Shown piece by piece: positions 36,690 to 44,727 of a stretch of DNA of 64,000 nucleotides (positions are counted from its first letter, which is position 1; every line of letters begins with the position of its first letter). The translations under genes and the position numbers were made by a program. The notes under the pieces are model-generated. The model made no database searches. It saw only the letters and a list, made by a program, of their open reading frames with translations, and was not told where the DNA came from. The DNA comes from Lentisphaerota bacterium (GTDB lineage Bacteria > Verrucomicrobiota > Lentisphaeria > Victivallales > Victivallaceae), in contig SUWD01000008.1 of the NCBI GenBank assembly GCA_015061685.1, positions 32,548-96,547 of the forward strand, in the 5' to 3' direction.

Positions 36690-36718
36690 AAAATAGCATT
36701 GTTTTGCATTACTGTCAA
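36690..36718 (-). promoter_or_regulatory. Promoter of the DegT-oxidoreductase operon
   Basis: On the minus strand TTGACA (36718-36713), 17 bp, TATTTT (36695-36690). Confidence 0.75.
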
Positions 36719-36764
36719 GTTTAACAGCTGTAAATTGTGTAAAAAAAATTTTTATCAGGTTGAT

Positions 36765-36806
36765 TTGACAAAGGAGATAATGTGTGCTAAATTATATGCT
36801 GTCAAA
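36765..36806 (+). promoter_or_regulatory. Promoter and possible operator of the amidohydrolase-gntR operon
   Basis: TTGACA (36765-36770), 17 bp, TAAATT (36788-36793). The promoter is flanked by an inverted repeat, TTTGACA at 36764-36770 and TGTCAAA at about 36799-36805, a candidate site for the GntR regulator encoded downstream. Confidence 0.65.
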
Positions 36807-36857
36807 TATCCCTGTGGGTTACAATTGATTTTTTAATCCCTGATGGAGGAGAAAATT

Positions 36858-37739
36858 ATGTTTATCGACATTCATGCACATGTTTACCGGCGTCCTCCGG
36901 TTTACCGTACTGCCGCAGCCGGCAGTTGGGTTTCTCCGGAGAAGCTTGTTGAGTTTTATGACCGTCACAATATTGAAAGAGGAGTACTGCTGCCGCTGGT
37001 AAGTCCCGAATGCAATGTGCCGCAGTCCTGTGAAGATATTCTGGAAGCGGCGGAGCGTTTTCCGGGACGTTTCATTCCCTTCTGTAATATTGATCCGCGG
37101 GCATTGTCCAATGATCCTCATGCTCCGCTGGAAATACTTCTGGAGCAGTACAAGGCAAAGGGGTGCAAAGGTATCGGGGAAGTGACCTGCAATCTTTCTT
37201 TCTTTGATCCTTATATGCGTAATCTTTTGCGGGCGGTGGAAAAGGTCGGTTTGCCGCTGACATTTCATATCGGGCACCGTCTTGGAGGTTGTTACGGCAT
37301 TTATGATGAAGCCGGTCTGCCGGGGCTTACTGAATCGCTTATCCGTTATCCTGATTTGATTTTCTTTGGTCACAGTGTGGCATTCTGGTCGGAAATAAGC
37401 GTGATGGAGACTGCCGAGGAGCGGATACATTTATCGGCGGGCAAGGTGAAAGAAGGGGTCGTTCCCAAGTTGATGCGTAAATTCAAAAATCTTATGGGCG
37501 ATCTTTCCGCCGGGTCGGGGGCGAATGCTCTGATGCGGGATGAGGTTTATGCGGTGGAGTTTCTCAATGAATTTCAGGATCGTCTCTGTTTTGGTATGGA
37601 TGTTTGTCTTGACCCGTGTGATGCCAATGCGAAATTGGCATATTTTCTGCTCCGTCTGCGGGACGAGGGGAAAATAAGTGATGAAGTTTTCCGCAAAGTA
37701 GCCAGAGAGAATGCGGTGCGGATTTTGAATTTGGAGTAA
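36858..37739 (+). CDS. Amidohydrolase-family (amidohydrolase-2) metal-dependent hydrolase
   Basis: 293 residues from the ATG at 36858, preceded by GGAGGAG; the upstream ATG at 36843 lies before that site. The N-terminal metal motif is FIDIHAHVYRRPP; a TIM-barrel order follows with FIPFCNIDPRA, GCKGIGEVTCN, LTFHIGHRLGG, FFGHSVAFWSEIS and a C-terminal FGMDVCLDPCDANAKL aspartate. Members are lactonases, decarboxylases or hydrolases of sugar-acid derivatives. Followed after 3 bp by a gntR gene. Confidence 0.85.
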   Translation: MFIDIHAHVYRRPPVYRTAAAGSWVSPEKLVEFYDRHNIERGVLLPLVSPECNVPQSCEDILEAAERFPGRFIPFCNIDPRALSNDPHAPLEILLEQYKAKGCKGIGEVTCNLSFFDPYMRNLLRAVEKVGLPLTFHIGHRLGGCYGIYDEAGLPGLTESLIRYPDLIFFGHSVAFWSEISVMETAEERIHLSAGKVKEGVVPKLMRKFKNLMGDLSAGSGANALMRDEVYAVEFLNEFQDRLCFGMDVCLDPCDANAKLAYFLLRLRDEGKISDEVFRKVARENAVRILNLE

Positions 37740-37742
37740 CTT

Positions 37743-38819
37743 ATGGCACGCAGTGTTGACACCCGTATCGTCCAGCTTTTGCGGGCGAAAATTATTTCCG
37801 GCGGTTTTGATCAGACGACGTTTCTTCCGTCGGAGCGTACACTTGCCGGTGAATATCAGGTGGGCAGGGGAATAATCCGGGGGGCGTTGAAAGTATTGAA
37901 AGATGAGGGGATTTTGTACAACGTCCCCAACCGCGGTTTGCGGATAAAAGAGCAGCAGGGTAAACGTCTGAAAAGGATAATTCTCCGTCTGCCGGTGGCG
38001 ATGAGTGCCAAAGCGTACGAGACGATCGGTATTGTTTCCGGGGTATGTGCCGGGGCGAATGAGATATTTGCCGAGGTGATTTTGTCCACGCCGCCTGCGG
38101 AATTGGATTTGAAAGAGCTGCGGGAAAGGTACAATGCCGGGGAGATACAGGGAATTATTTTTGTAGAGACCTCATTTAATTTGCCGATATCGCAGATAAT
38201 AGATTCGGGGATCCCCTGTGTGGTTGCCAATATCGAGGAAGAATGTACTTTCCCCGGAGTGCGTATGGATTACCGGGAGATCGGCAGGATGGCGGGCAGG
38301 GAATTGCTTGCCCGGGGATACCGCAGGATCGCAGTTTACACCGGCAGGAGGGAACGATTCATTTACCGTGAAATCGTTTCGGGTTTCCGTGGGGCTTTGG
38401 CGGAGGAGGATGTATTTTTGGATGAAGGCATGATAATTTCCGGGGATATGGAATCTGTCCCGGAAGAGTTGTATCAGGCGTTATCTTTTGCTCCGGATAA
38501 AAGACCGGAAGCATTTTTTACAGTGCGGGATTACCGGGCGGCACACTTGTACCGGCTCTGTGCGGAAAAGAATTTGAGTATTCCCGGAGACATGGGGATA
38601 ATCAGTTATGACAACATCTCCTGGCCGGGGGCGGAAGCTGCCGGATTGACGACGATCAGCGAAGAAGTTGTTGAATTGGGAAAGCAGGCGGTATTTTTTC
38701 TGCAGAAACAGTATGAAGCAGGTTTTACTCCGGTAACCGGAACTATTTCCGGTAAATTGATCTGCCGGAGCAGTATGAAAGAAAGAAAAGATACCGGGAA
38801 TATCGTTTTGAAAGTATAA
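37743..38819 (+). CDS. GntR-family regulator with LacI-like ligand domain (second copy)
   Basis: 358 residues. Winged helix at 1-70 (VQLLRAKIISGGFDQTTFLPSERTLAGEYQVGRGIIRGALKVLKDEGIL), then a sugar-binding-like domain (YETIGIVSGVCAGANEIFAEVI, GYRRIAVYTGRRERFIYREIVSGFRGAL, DMGIISYDNISWPGAEAAGLTTI). Same architecture as the regulator at 10065 but only distantly similar in sequence. Translationally close to the amidohydrolase, so it probably autoregulates the divergent sugar module and perhaps the secreted-protein operon downstream. Confidence 0.88.
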   Translation: MARSVDTRIVQLLRAKIISGGFDQTTFLPSERTLAGEYQVGRGIIRGALKVLKDEGILYNVPNRGLRIKEQQGKRLKRIILRLPVAMSAKAYETIGIVSGVCAGANEIFAEVILSTPPAELDLKELRERYNAGEIQGIIFVETSFNLPISQIIDSGIPCVVANIEEECTFPGVRMDYREIGRMAGRELLARGYRRIAVYTGRRERFIYREIVSGFRGALAEEDVFLDEGMIISGDMESVPEELYQALSFAPDKRPEAFFTVRDYRAAHLYRLCAEKNLSIPGDMGIISYDNISWPGAEAAGLTTISEEVVELGKQAVFFLQKQYEAGFTPVTGTISGKLICRSSMKERKDTGNIVLKV

Positions 38820-38866
38820 GGCAGATACAAGAATACAAGTTTTTGCAGTAAAAAGATCAAAAAAAT

Positions 38867-38895
38867 TTGCTTTTTCCTGTTTCATACAGTATAAT
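38867..38895 (+). promoter_or_regulatory. Promoter of the second secreted-carbohydrate operon
   Basis: TTGCTT, 17 bp, TATAAT, about 65 bp upstream of the pseudopilin start codon; AAAGGA at about 38944 is the ribosome site. Confidence 0.75.
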
Positions 38896-38959
38896 TACAA
38901 CATAACACAGCTAATATCAACCATCAACCATAAAACAAAAAAGAAAGGATCCGTTGAAA

Positions 38960-39782
38960 ATGATCGAATCAGGACTCTCCGTACGGAGAGTAAAACATCT
39001 TTGTTTTACTCTCCGTACGGAGAGTAAAACATCTTTGTTTTACTCTTATTGAACTCCTCGTGGTCATAGCAATTATCGCCATTCTGGCGGCGATATTGCT
39101 TCCCGCCCTCAACTCCGCCCGTGAACGCGGCAGAGCGGCAAGCTGCATCAACAATCTCAAACAGATCGGCGGAGCTTATGCCCAATATGCCGATGCCAAC
39201 GATGATTATATCCCGTCTGCCGGTACCAAATTGATTTTGACGAATACCAATATTGTCGGTTTTGTTACATCGTTGAAACCGTTTCTGGGGTTGGCTTTGA
39301 ATGACAGTACGGCAACTCAGAATATGGCGGACAACAGCGGATTATTCATTTGTCCGTCTGAACCGTTGCTTTCAACTTGCAGTGTTACCGGAAAGAGTGT
39401 TGACGGAAAAGTTGATGTTTATATGACCGGTTATGCGGCCAATAATTGGTTGAACTTTCAAAAAATCGGAAAGGTCAAACAAGGTTCTGCTGCCATTCAG
39501 GCACTTGATGGCGGCGGCAAATTTAACGGTACTGCCGGTCATGCTTTGCCGAACTGGGTTTATTACCAATCCACTTATAATGAATCCTTATATAAAAGTG
39601 GAAATCCTTTGGTCGCAGCTCCACGGCACAATGGCATGACAAATATTCTTTATGTTGATTCTCATGTCGGTTCTGCCAAAAAGGTTGAAAAAACCGAAGC
39701 TACTCCCGATGGAGATGCGAGAAATCCTGTGAAATGGGGACTTTCCGGAAACACCAGCGGCGACGCAATGATTATTCAGTAA
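38960..39782 (+). pseudogene. Pseudopilin gene frameshifted (or phase-switched) by a 34-bp tandem duplication
   Basis: From the ATG at 38960 the frame reads [18 protein letters not shown], then enters a second copy of the 34-bp unit and stops at a TGA within codons 31-32. Deleting one unit restores an uninterrupted ~262-codon class III pseudopilin (…[38 protein letters not shown]). The downstream frame 39060-39782 is intact and ends with a DUF1559-like LYVDSHVG segment, suggesting recent or reversible inactivation. A GTG at 39060 opens that frame but would lack the leader and cleavage site. First gene of an operon with a DUF4091-like gene. Confidence 0.82.
38974..39041 (+). repeat. Two tandem copies of a 34-bp palindromic unit
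   Basis: Units at 38974-39007 and 39008-39041 are identical. Each starts with the perfect 18-bp palindrome ACTCTCCGTACGGAGAGT and continues with AAAACA-TCTT-TGTTTT. Together they allow a hairpin with 24-bp perfect arms (38974-38997/39002-39025). Confidence 0.95.
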
Positions 39783-39806
39783 TCTCCTGATAAGGAAAGA
39801 AACATT

Positions 39807-42212
39807 ATGAAAAAATATATCAGCCTTTTTTGTGCCGTTTTTCTGGGATTTCAGCTTTTTGCCGAGGTGAAAATCGTTGACCACAACGGCAATATCAGTG
39901 CCGGAAACGGCAGACTCTCCATGTATCTGCTTGCCAAACGCAACTTCGCTTTCAACTTGAGTGGCAAGGACAAAGACGGTAAAAATTTCGGTGCCGTCAT
40001 CGAAACGATCATCTGGTATCACGGCCGCAGCGGCAATATGCAGCATATTTACGAAGATCAGTCCGAAGCGGCGTGGAAATTGAGAGATTTCCGGATCGAC
40101 GGCAATGTGATCCGCTCTTTTACCGGCAATGCCGACTTTGATGTTATGCGGGAAATCGAGTTTTTTGACGATACTGATGCGATCCGTTATGAGTATGTGG
40201 TCTCCTCTAAAGAATCCCGGGAATTTACCCGTTTCCGTTTTCCGCTTACCCGGTTGACCAAAGAGATCACGAGCGTCTCTTATGATGACGGTACTCTGGA
40301 AAAATTCACCACCTCCGCTGCTCCCAAACAAAAAGAGCTTACCCGTACCAGAGCATTTCTTTTCCACATGCCGGAAAGAGGAAAAACTCTTTTGATGCTC
40401 ATGGATTTGAATACTCCCTTGAAGTATGGACACAATTTGGGTTTGATGCCAACTTACAGTCCCGGATCATGGGCAAGATCGGTAAATTTCCATCATCTTT
40501 ACATGCCGGCATTCCCCTTTTACAAAGCGGGGGACAAGCTTGGTATCCGGCTCTATTTTCAGCTGCTTGACGGCGGGAGCCTTACAGAAGATCAGCAGTT
40601 TAAAGCCCGTGAACTTGCTGAAAAAATGCAGGTGAAACCCTGCGGATATCCCCCCTCGCTGCTTGATGGCGAATACCGTAAACCATCGGCATTTGCCGCT
40701 TTGCTCAACAGTGTTGACGGGGTCAAAATCTGGAGCGAATCCCCTCTGAAACGGGTCTATCCGGCAATGGACGTGCCGGAAAAAAAGGCTTCGGCGGTAA
40801 AATTGATCAGTGCCGCCAATGAGAGAGAATCGATTCAGCTGGTTTTCAATCCCGGAGAAAACCGTTCTCTGGAAAAGGTGGTTTTCAGTGATCTGGTCTC
40901 TGCTGAAGGTAAAAAGATTGCGGCGGATAATTTCTACGCCAATGTTATCGGCTTCCAGACCATCGCTGCTCCTCTTGCTCTTTATTACGGCGAAACCCGT
41001 TTCGCCGACAAGCTCCGTCCGGTTGCCGATGCTCTGCCTGCCAAGCTCAAAGCCGGACAGAATTCCATACTTCATCTGACGTTTTATGCTCCGCCGGGTA
41101 CTCCCAAAGGCACTTACAAAGGTAATGTTGCTCTGACTGTCTCCGGCAAAGAGACGCGTATTCCGGTCGAGTTGAGAGTCTGGGGCTTTGAATTACCGGC
41201 AAAATCCAAGTTCACCACTTACGGTCTTTTGTGGAGTTCTCTGCCGGAACACCGGGATGAACTTCTCCGTGAACTTGCCAAATACGGTATTTCCGGTTCG
41301 GTTTATTACGGCGGTCAGAAGCAGTTGCGGGAGATCTTTGACGGCAATGAATTGCGTTTCAAAGATGATCTGGCTCTGGCGGTAAAAGCTCTCAATGAGT
41401 ACAATATTTCCGTCTTTCAGGCTCCTTATCTCTTTATGGGGGCGTGGAACTGGAAACCGGGCAAAAAAGTCCAGTTCCTCAATCTTGATCTGGATACCCC
41501 GGAGTTTGACCGTAATTTCACTAATTATCTGAAAAGTTTCCACCGGCAGGCAAAGGAGAAAGGTATTCTTGACCGCACCATTATTTATATGTGGGATGAG
41601 ATGACCGGCGGTCATTATGATGCTATGGTCAAAACTACTTCCATGGTTCATAAGTACGCTCCGGGGATCCGTCTGATGACCGTTTCCGCTCCTGATCCGA
41701 TGGTGCTTAAGTATAATGACATTATCACCACCGGTCCTTTGGGGCAGTGGATGGGCAAAGATGCCCGCAAGGTCGTTGAAAAAGCTCTTGCCGACGGTAA
41801 GGAATTCTGGATCTATCTTAACGGTATGACCTTTGCCACTGATGTGGAAACCACGATCCCCCGGGTTACACCGTGGCAGTGTTATGCCAATGGTTTTACC
41901 GGTTATTTGCAGTGGTCGATGGATTACAACTGGCAGTATGGTTCATTTGAGAAAAACGGAGATGTCTGGATCCTGCATCCGGGCTATGACAAGCCGGTTT
42001 ATTCTGCCCGTCTGGAGTATTACCGTGATGGAGTGGAGGATTTCAACATGATGTGCATGATGAAAGATCTTCCGGCGGAAGTCAGGGCGGAATTGGAAGC
42101 AGAAATCGCAAAAGTCGCTCCGCTGATGGGAAAGATGAATCCTGATCCGGAACAGATGTATGAGATCCGTTGCAAGATCGGTGATGCTTTGGAGCGTTAT
42201 AAAGGTAAATAA
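39807..42212 (+). CDS. Secreted DUF4091/GH123-like glycoside hydrolase
   Basis: 801 residues. Signal peptide 1-19 (KKYISLFCAVFLGFQLFA). Residues 20-270 form a beta-rich domain, 290-460 look like an immunoglobulin-type region (ANERESIQLVF ... YKGNVALTVSGKETRIPVELRVW), and 470-770 a TIM-barrel like DUF4091/GH123: FTTYGLLWSSL, IIYMWDEMTGGHYDAM (acidic pair as catalytic candidates), LQWSMDYNWQYG, YYRDGVEDFNMMCMM. GH123 enzymes act on N-acetyl-beta-galactosaminides, but the substrate here cannot be assigned. Confidence 0.72.
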   Translation: MKKYISLFCAVFLGFQLFAEVKIVDHNGNISAGNGRLSMYLLAKRNFAFNLSGKDKDGKNFGAVIETIIWYHGRSGNMQHIYEDQSEAAWKLRDFRIDGNVIRSFTGNADFDVMREIEFFDDTDAIRYEYVVSSKESREFTRFRFPLTRLTKEITSVSYDDGTLEKFTTSAAPKQKELTRTRAFLFHMPERGKTLLMLMDLNTPLKYGHNLGLMPTYSPGSWARSVNFHHLYMPAFPFYKAGDKLGIRLYFQLLDGGSLTEDQQFKARELAEKMQVKPCGYPPSLLDGEYRKPSAFAALLNSVDGVKIWSESPLKRVYPAMDVPEKKASAVKLISAANERESIQLVFNPGENRSLEKVVFSDLVSAEGKKIAADNFYANVIGFQTIAAPLALYYGETRFADKLRPVADALPAKLKAGQNSILHLTFYAPPGTPKGTYKGNVALTVSGKETRIPVELRVWGFELPAKSKFTTYGLLWSSLPEHRDELLRELAKYGISGSVYYGGQKQLREIFDGNELRFKDDLALAVKALNEYNISVFQAPYLFMGAWNWKPGKKVQFLNLDLDTPEFDRNFTNYLKSFHRQAKEKGILDRTIIYMWDEMTGGHYDAMVKTTSMVHKYAPGIRLMTVSAPDPMVLKYNDIITTGPLGQWMGKDARKVVEKALADGKEFWIYLNGMTFATDVETTIPRVTPWQCYANGFTGYLQWSMDYNWQYGSFEKNGDVWILHPGYDKPVYSARLEYYRDGVEDFNMMCMMKDLPAEVRAELEAEIAKVAPLMGKMNPDPEQMYEIRCKIGDALERYKGK

Positions 42213-42239
42213 CATTTGGTTATAGAGAAAGGAAACGTC

Positions 42240-43097
42240 ATGAAAAACTCAATTCTCGTTTTGGCATTGCTTGCCTCTTTACCGCTTTTTGCCGCCGGAA
42301 GTATGCATATTTCCGGACAGAAAAGCCCGGATGAAGTCGTGGAAAAAGATGGTATTTACACGGTTGCTCCGCAGGGGAAAGTGCGGATCCAGCTCTATCC
42401 CAAAAGCGGATTCGCCGCCGTTTATGATAACGCCGATGTGGAAGTGACCGCTGAAGTCTCCGGCAGCGGCAATATTCAGCTTGGAGTTCATTTTTATAAT
42501 GCCAGACGGGCTTGGAGCGGAAGTAATGCCAGTAAAATGATCCGGGTGGATAATACTGAAACCGAGACTGTCAAAGCTGTTGTCAAGGTAAATAAAACCG
42601 GGATCGCCTCTGTTTTGCCTCTGATTTCGGTGATTTCAGGAGAAGTCAGGATCGAAAGTCTCTCTCTCCGGGTTGCCGGCGGCGTGGACAAAAATAATTA
42701 TAAGACGGCTCCCATTCTGTCCGGATGGAGCTATAATTCCGGCAGTGCGATCAAAGCCGCCTTGGAAAACGGCACTTTTTCTCTGTTGACCGGCAATCGC
42801 CAGATGATTGAGATGCTTGCTCCTTTTCAGGCGGCAAACGCCGGGGAAAAATTCCGTATTACCGGCAAAATCACCGGCAAAGGCTCTGTTTCGATCGGAC
42901 TTCACTTGTATGACCGCCGCCGGGCATGGCAGGGAACGGTCTGGCAGCAGTTGAAAATCGATGGTACGCTTTCAGAATTTCCTGAATTATCTGTCGCAAC
43001 TCCCGCCGGTAAAAATGAAGTGGTCAGCGTGCGTCCGGTGATCCGGGTCAACGGTAACAGCGATATTGCCATTGATGCACTGCATTTCAGCAAATAA
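42240..43097 (+). CDS. Secreted beta-rich protein with two carbohydrate-binding-like repeats
   Basis: 285 residues from the ATG at 42240 (GAAAGGAAAC ahead). Signal peptide 1-20 (KNSILVLALLASLPLFAA). Two homologous ~125-residue beta-sandwich-like halves share the core 'GNIQLGVHFYNARRAWSG' and 'GSVSIGLHLYDRRRAWQG' and end in IRIESLSLRV/DIAIDALHFS-type strands. This resembles CBM-like domains; I cannot name the family. It closes the operon with the DUF4091-like protein. The small secreted protein at 60107-60580 has a related pattern. Confidence 0.6.
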   Translation: MKNSILVLALLASLPLFAAGSMHISGQKSPDEVVEKDGIYTVAPQGKVRIQLYPKSGFAAVYDNADVEVTAEVSGSGNIQLGVHFYNARRAWSGSNASKMIRVDNTETETVKAVVKVNKTGIASVLPLISVISGEVRIESLSLRVAGGVDKNNYKTAPILSGWSYNSGSAIKAALENGTFSLLTGNRQMIEMLAPFQAANAGEKFRITGKITGKGSVSIGLHLYDRRRAWQGTVWQQLKIDGTLSEFPELSVATPAGKNEVVSVRPVIRVNGNSDIAIDALHFSK

Positions 43098-43133
43098 AGA
43101 GATAAAAACGGTATCTTATCAGATTTTCTTTCG

Positions 43134-43181
43134 GGGCTGTTGCAAAACCTTTGCCAAGGTGAGCAACGCCCCTTTTTTTTT
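43134..43181 (+). terminator. Terminator of the second secreted-carbohydrate operon
   Basis: GGGGC/GTTGC pairs with GCAAC/GCCCC (one bulged T) around a nested CCTT/AAGG stem, followed by nine T residues. Confidence 0.85.
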
Positions 43182-43283
43182 GATAATGTCCCGAATTTTG
43201 TGAAACTCGTAACAGGAGCTTATAAACAAACATTTTTGTTAACGTATAAAACATATCACATAAGTTGTGATTTGTCAAACCGG
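43182..43283 (+). repeat. 101-bp dispersed repeat, copy B
   Basis: Inverted partner of 23416-23516 at about 90% identity, beginning directly after the terminator T-tract. No gene starts downstream in this orientation. Confidence 0.85.
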
Positions 43284-43475
43284 CAAGCACGGGTTCAATC
43301 TAACCGGTGGATGCAGTGTGAGGCAAGGTCGCAGACAAATCAAGGCGGATGAGCAGGAGTGTACTGACGTACATGACTGCGAAAACGTCCGCTGATTTGC
43401 CAAGAGATTGCCCGCAATGCACCACCGCAGGAAAGATTTTTCACAAAAAATGAGACAATAACTTTTTTTTGTCTG
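43284..43475. other. Gene-free spacer with long imperfect hairpin
   Basis: Contains complementary CAAATCA...GGCGGA and TCCGC...TGATTTG segments (about 43336-43350 and 43389-43402) around GTAC-rich sequence, and a segment TTTTTCACAAAA...GAGACAATAAC (43437-43462) that mirrors the start of copy B. May be the remainder of a ~280-bp non-coding element. Confidence 0.5.
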
Positions 43476-44546
43476 TCAGATGAAAGGCACTTTGACTATT
43501 TGCGGCAATCTGGCAAAGGAATCTATATCCAGCGGTGAAGTCAATCCTTTTTTCAGATAGTGCCAGGCGATACCGCCGACCATGGCGGCATTGTCGGTGC
43601 AGTATTTGGGAGGAGCTATCCGCAATGCAACTTTTTCAGGCAGTCTTTCCGCCATCATCCGCCGCAATTCGGCATTGCATGCCACACCTCCTGCCACGAC
43701 GACAGTTTTTACCGGATAATTTTTCAGTACGGTAAGAGTTTTCCGCACCAGCACATCCACTACTGCACGCTGGAAACTTGCGGCAGTATCGTAAAGCCAC
43801 TGATCGTTGATGCAGTTCGCTTCTTCGGCTTTGCGGACGTGATAGAGCAAAGCGGTCTTTATGCCGCTGAAACTGAAATTGTAAAGGTTTTCCGGAGCGA
43901 GGGCTCTGCCGGCACCGCCGGTAAGCGGCCGGGGGAAGTCAAATTTTTCCGGGTCACCGTTTTCAGCGGTTTTCTGCATGATCGGTCCTCCGGGATAACC
44001 CAGATTGAGCAGTTTAGCTCCTTTGTCCAGGGCTTCTCCGGCGGCATCGTCGATGGTGCAGCCCAACTGCCTTGCCGAACCATCTTCACTGATGAGCAAA
44101 AGTGAAGTGTGCCCACCGGAAACCACCAGAGCCAGCAGCGGATAAGTTTCCTTATCCTGCAGGACGCTCAAATCACTGTCCAGAAATGCTCCGTAAATAT
44201 GAGCCAGGAAGTGGTTCACTCCGATTAGCGGCAGGTCATTTGCCTGTGCCAGACCTTTGGCGAAATTCATTCCCACCAGCAATGCGGGGATCAGGCCCGG
44301 GCCTTGAGTAACGGCGACAGCTTCAATATCTTTGATGGTGACTCCGGCTTCAGTAAGGGCACTTTGAGTAACGGGGATGACCGCTTTGAGGTGTTCTCTT
44401 GCGGCGAGTTCCGGGACGACTCCGCCATGGACGGCATGTTTGGCTATCTGCGAAGCGACAACACTGGAAAGCACCTTTGAACCGGATTCAACCACCGCTG
44501 CGGCAGTTTCATCGCAGCTGCTCTCTATACTTAAAATCAAACTCAC
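43476..44546 (-). CDS. tsaD: tRNA N6-adenosine threonylcarbamoyltransferase TsaD
   Basis: 356 residues, usual for TsaD/Gcp. ASKHA-fold signatures: LILSIESSCDETAAAVV at the start, HGGVVPELAAREH (iron-binding histidines), VTQGPGLIPALLVG, LALVVSGGHTSLLL, VVAGGVACNAELR and the YCTDNAAMVGGIAW aspartate near the C-terminus. It transfers threonylcarbamoyl to A37 of ANN-decoding tRNAs. Start is GTG at 44546 with GAGGAG upstream. The 5' leader contains a perfect 10-bp hairpin (44581-44602). Confidence 0.97.
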   Translation of the reverse strand: MSLILSIESSCDETAAAVVESGSKVLSSVVASQIAKHAVHGGVVPELAAREHLKAVIPVTQSALTEAGVTIKDIEAVAVTQGPGLIPALLVGMNFAKGLAQANDLPLIGVNHFLAHIYGAFLDSDLSVLQDKETYPLLALVVSGGHTSLLLISEDGSARQLGCTIDDAAGEALDKGAKLLNLGYPGGPIMQKTAENGDPEKFDFPRPLTGGAGRALAPENLYNFSFSGIKTALLYHVRKAEEANCINDQWLYDTAASFQRAVVDVLVRKTLTVLKNYPVKTVVVAGGVACNAELRRMMAERLPEKVALRIAPPKYCTDNAAMVGGIAWHYLKKGLTSPLDIDSFARLPQIVKVPFI

Positions 44547-44650
44547 GATTTACCACTCCTCACTGAAAAAATATTTTTACGAGGCAATTTTGAAATTGCC
44601 TCTTACACCATATAATATAACATCAAAACGTCAAGATTGCCAATGCAGAC

Positions 44651-44679
44651 TTGAAAAAGCAGGCATTTGGCAATATATT
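44651..44679 (+). promoter_or_regulatory. Promoter of the ldt-like-accA-rarA operon
   Basis: TTGAAA, 17 bp, TATATT, 49 bp before the start codon at 44728. Confidence 0.78.
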
Positions 44680-44727
44680 ATATCGTTGTCATGTGTATTA
44701 ACCGTAACTGTTTGGTGAGAGAATATT

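Noticed and set aside
36629..36857. Riboswitch between the divergent sugar operons
   Set aside because: No recognised riboswitch core; the spacer is filled by two promoters and an inverted repeat.
39060..39782. GTG at 39060 as a functional start of the second pseudopilin
   Set aside because: It would remove the basic leader and cleavage site and begin inside the hydrophobic helix; no ribosome site. The ATG at 38960 with the duplicated unit explains the frame better.
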